The notes under the pieces are model-generated. The model did no database searches. It was given only the letters and a program-made list of their open reading frames with translations, and was not told the DNA's origin. The position numbers were made by a program, and so were the translations under genes. From Gammaproteobacteria bacterium (GTDB taxonomy: Bacteria; Pseudomonadota; Gammaproteobacteria; Thiohalobacterales; Thiohalobacteraceae), in NCBI GenBank assembly GCA_016214925.1, contig JACRMO010000160.1, forward strand, positions 1-23,810: 23,810 nucleotides of DNA, given 5' to 3'. Below are positions 22,020 to 23,810 of this stretch, piece by piece. Positions within the stretch are counted from its first letter, which is position 1. Every line of letters begins with the position of its first letter.

Positions 22020-22035
22020 TTGCGGGAGTGGGCCA
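22020..22035 (-). promoter_or_regulatory. Candidate sigma-54 promoter of the DUF1566/PEP-CTERM gene
   Basis: On the minus strand TGGCCCACTCCCGCAA has the -24 GG and -12 GC at the correct sigma-54 spacing, but CC replaces TT in the -12 box. Transcription would start near 22010, about 35 nt before the gene, with the ribosome site in between. PEP-CTERM genes in several proteobacteria are known to be driven by RpoN with the PrsK/PrsR system, which makes the site more credible. Confidence 0.45.
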
Positions 22036-22258
22036 GTACCGGAAGCAGCATGACGTTGTAAGCCGATGCTGACAAACACTGCGGTGCGGTGCAGGAGACT
22101 GTCTGCCAAGGGTCGATCCGGGTCATCCGCCGGCCCCATCAACCGGTTAGCCGCAAGGCTCGCTTCGCACCGATTTGTTACCTATAAACCGTTAATCGCC
22201 AGGTTTCTTGTGGGGACTTACCGAATCGCAGCGCTCCACAGCAGTCGTTGAACGCCCG
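22036..22258. other. Intergenic stretch with no recognised feature
   Basis: About 220 nt between the candidate promoter and the end of the flavoprotein gene. It holds no open frame of coding character. It contains AACCGGTT near 22139-22146 and several short GC-rich inverted segments, but no terminator with a T-tract and no known riboswitch core could be recognised. Confidence 0.4.
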
Positions 22259-23662
22259 CTACAGCAGCTCCAGCTCCAGCGGAATCTCGCCCTTAATATC
22301 CAGCTTGCGGCGCAGATCGTACAACGCGCCTTGCAAGCCTTCCTCGATGGTCGGGTGATAAAACGGCATCTTCAACAGATCGGCGACGGTCAGTTCCTGT
22401 TGGATACACCAGCACAGCAAGTGCCCGAGATTCTCGCCTTTGGGCGCGATCATCGCCGCGCCGAGCACACGGCCGTCGGCCTTGCGCGCGTACACGCGCA
22501 GCAGGCCTTTGTTCTTGTTCATCACCAGGGCGCGACCGAGCGGGCCGAATTTCATATCGCCGATGGCGATGGCGTTTTCCTGCAAGGTATCGAGCGGCGC
22601 GCCGACGCTGACGATGTTGGGATCGCAGAAAGTGATCGCCAGCGGCGCCTTGCGCTTGAACGCGACGATGGGTTCATGGGTGGCGTTGTAGGCGGCCATG
22701 CGGCCTTCGAGATTGGCCTCATGCAGAATCGGCCGATCGCCGTTAACATCGCCGGCGATGAAAATCGGGAACTGACCGATCTGCATCGTGTTTGGATCGT
22801 ATTCGGGCACACCACGCGCTGTGAAACGTACACCGATACCATCGAGGCCAAGATTACACAGACTCGGCCGCCGGCCCATGCACACCAACACCTTGTCGAC
22901 CACCACGCTCTGTTCGCCGGCGCTGACGCGCAGGCTGCCGTCGGACTCTTCACTCAATTCGGCGGCCTTGCCCAGCCACAGCGGAAATTCCTTGTTCATG
23001 ATTTCAATCGCCGCCGCGTTCACCTCGGGATCGCGCAGACCACCGATGCCTGTCGCCAGATCGACGCCGGTCACCTGCACACCCAAACGCGCAAGCGTCT
23101 GCCCGAGTTCCAGACCGATCACGCCGAGTCCAACCACAGCGACGCGCGCCGGCAGATCCTCCTGTTCGAAGAACGTATCGGTCGTCAAAATGCGCTCGCC
23201 GAAGGCTTCCCAGGCGCGCGGCACAACGGGCTTCGAGCCCGTGGCAAGGATGATTTTCTCGGCGCGAATCTGCCGGTCGCCGACTTGCAACAAGGTGGGT
23301 TCGAGGAAGAAGGCGTTCTCCGCGATAAACTGTTCCTCGTCCATGTGATCGATGCTACTGGCCAGCACCTGATCGACGAACACATCGCGCAGATCGCGCA
23401 CATGTTCCAGCGCCGCCGGGATGTCCACCGAAAGGCCTGCGCCACCGGCAATGCCCTCGCGTTCGAAGGCCCCGCGTCGATGCAGATCCTCGGCGACTTG
23501 GATCGCCGCCTTGGAGGGCATGCAGCCGACGCGCGCGCAGGTGGTGCCGAGTTCGCCGCCGTCGATGAGCACGAAGTTTTCGGTATAACGGCGCACCGTG
23601 GCGGTGGCCGTGAGTCCGGCGCTGCCGGCGCCGATGATGGCGACATCTACCTTGCGTTCCAT
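22259..23662 (-). CDS. Dihydrolipoyl dehydrogenase-like pyridine nucleotide-disulfide oxidoreductase
   Basis: A complete 467-residue flavoprotein. FAD-binding GAGSAG is at 11-16, the redox disulfide Cys42-Cys47 lies in TTCARVGCMPSK, the NAD-binding loop GLGVIG is at 178-183, the second FAD motif FIAGDV is at about 301-306, and the C-terminal catalytic HPTIEE has His436. These are the features of class I disulfide reductases, nearest to dihydrolipoyl dehydrogenase. No pyruvate or 2-oxoglutarate dehydrogenase genes are nearby, so the partner is unknown; it may serve another lipoyl system or a different disulfide. The ATG at 23662 begins the family N-terminus; the frame upstream runs through the palindrome at 23684 and is not coding. 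Confidence 0.88.
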   Translation of the reverse strand: MERKVDVAIIGAGSAGLTATATVRRYTENFVLIDGGELGTTCARVGCMPSKAAIQVAEDLHRRGAFEREGIAGGAGLSVDIPAALEHVRDLRDVFVDQVLASSIDHMDEEQFIAENAFFLEPTLLQVGDRQIRAEKIILATGSKPVVPRAWEAFGERILTTDTFFEQEDLPARVAVVGLGVIGLELGQTLARLGVQVTGVDLATGIGGLRDPEVNAAAIEIMNKEFPLWLGKAAELSEESDGSLRVSAGEQSVVVDKVLVCMGRRPSLCNLGLDGIGVRFTARGVPEYDPNTMQIGQFPIFIAGDVNGDRPILHEANLEGRMAAYNATHEPIVAFKRKAPLAITFCDPNIVSVGAPLDTLQENAIAIGDMKFGPLGRALVMNKNKGLLRVYARKADGRVLGAAMIAPKGENLGHLLCWCIQQELTVADLLKMPFYHPTIEEGLQGALYDLRRKLDIKGEIPLELELL

Positions 23663-23683
23663 ATTATCTGCCTTCACTGTTGA

Positions 23684-23708
23684 GGGGACAGATTTGAAAT
23701 CTGTCCCC
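23684..23708. repeat. 25-nt palindrome upstream of the flavoprotein gene
   Basis: A perfect inverted repeat with 12-bp arms (GGGGACAGATTT and AAATCTGTCCCC) around one central base, 21 nt before the flavoprotein start. The GGGGACAGATTT motif occurs widely in bacterial genomes, often near REP-associated (Y1) transposases. No transposase is present here. Confidence 0.75.
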
Positions 23709-23810
23709 GGTTCGCGGCATTGTACCAGTCCATCCGCGCGATGTAGCCGCACGTGCGAGACGGGTTTTGTGCCGTATACCAAATTCGTGTTACAAACGCG
23801 CCCTGCTCCA

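Noticed and set aside
22060..22210. c-di-GMP (GEMM) riboswitch upstream of the DUF1566 gene
   Set aside because: A GCGAAGC-like stretch is present, but the conserved receptor and tetraloop parts of the GEMM core cannot be matched, and the candidate promoter lies downstream of it.
22208..23683. 491-codon open frame antisense to the flavoprotein gene
   Set aside because: The minus-strand gene has all cofactor and catalytic motifs; this frame is its shadow.

Overview
The window is about 23.8 kb of GC-rich bacterial DNA that looks gammaproteobacterial. The best evidence is gene order. The block rpmG-rpmB / radC / coaBC / dut / algC / argB / pyrE / exonuclease III-family gene matches the Pseudomonas-type block (rpmG rpmB radC coaBC dut algC argB ... 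pyrE crc), and the ribosomal proteins L28 and L33 are of the gammaproteobacterial type. A form II RuBisCO with a divergent CbbR-type regulator makes the organism a probable chemolithoautotroph. A sulfur oxidiser is plausible, but no sulfur-oxidation gene is present here.

Layout. 1-749: a COG2836-type TauE/SafE membrane protein, as found near cbb3 oxidase assembly genes, and the first codons of a possible further gene. 755-2411: exonuclease III-family gene and pyrE. 2415-4037: a TSUP permease and a divergent secreted DUF4124 protein. 4038-4330: convergent intergenic DNA with two related long hairpins. 4315-9314 (minus strand): coaBC, dut, algC, argB. 9434-10637 (plus strand): radC, rpmB, rpmG. 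10862-14396: c-di-GMP-type signalling genes (EAL-HDOD remnant, globin-coupled GGDEF) around a spermidine-synthase-like methyltransferase and a membrane-anchored glutaredoxin. 14515-18538: a four-gene Gld-type ABC operon. 18678-21096: cbbM and divergent cbbR. 21256-21975: a DUF1566 protein with a PEP/VPLPA-CTERM-like tail. 22259-23662: a dihydrolipoyl-dehydrogenase-like flavoprotein.

Three points stand out. (1) Two adjacent hairpins between the DUF4124 gene and argB share a nearly identical 27-nt loop but have different, fully paired stems; the stem differences look compensatory. (2) argB, the dut/algC junction and the EAL-HDOD gene have each lost an internal stretch. argB and the EAL-HDOD gene are frameshifted, while dut and algC are fused in frame. 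Three such events in conserved genes within 7.4 kb suggest misassembly unless reads show otherwise. (3) The cbbM-cbbR gap carries two TTA-N7-TCA motifs exactly 20 bp apart, a good candidate CbbR operator. Several other palindromic repeats of different kinds lie between genes. No tRNA, rRNA, CRISPR array, transposase or phage gene was seen.
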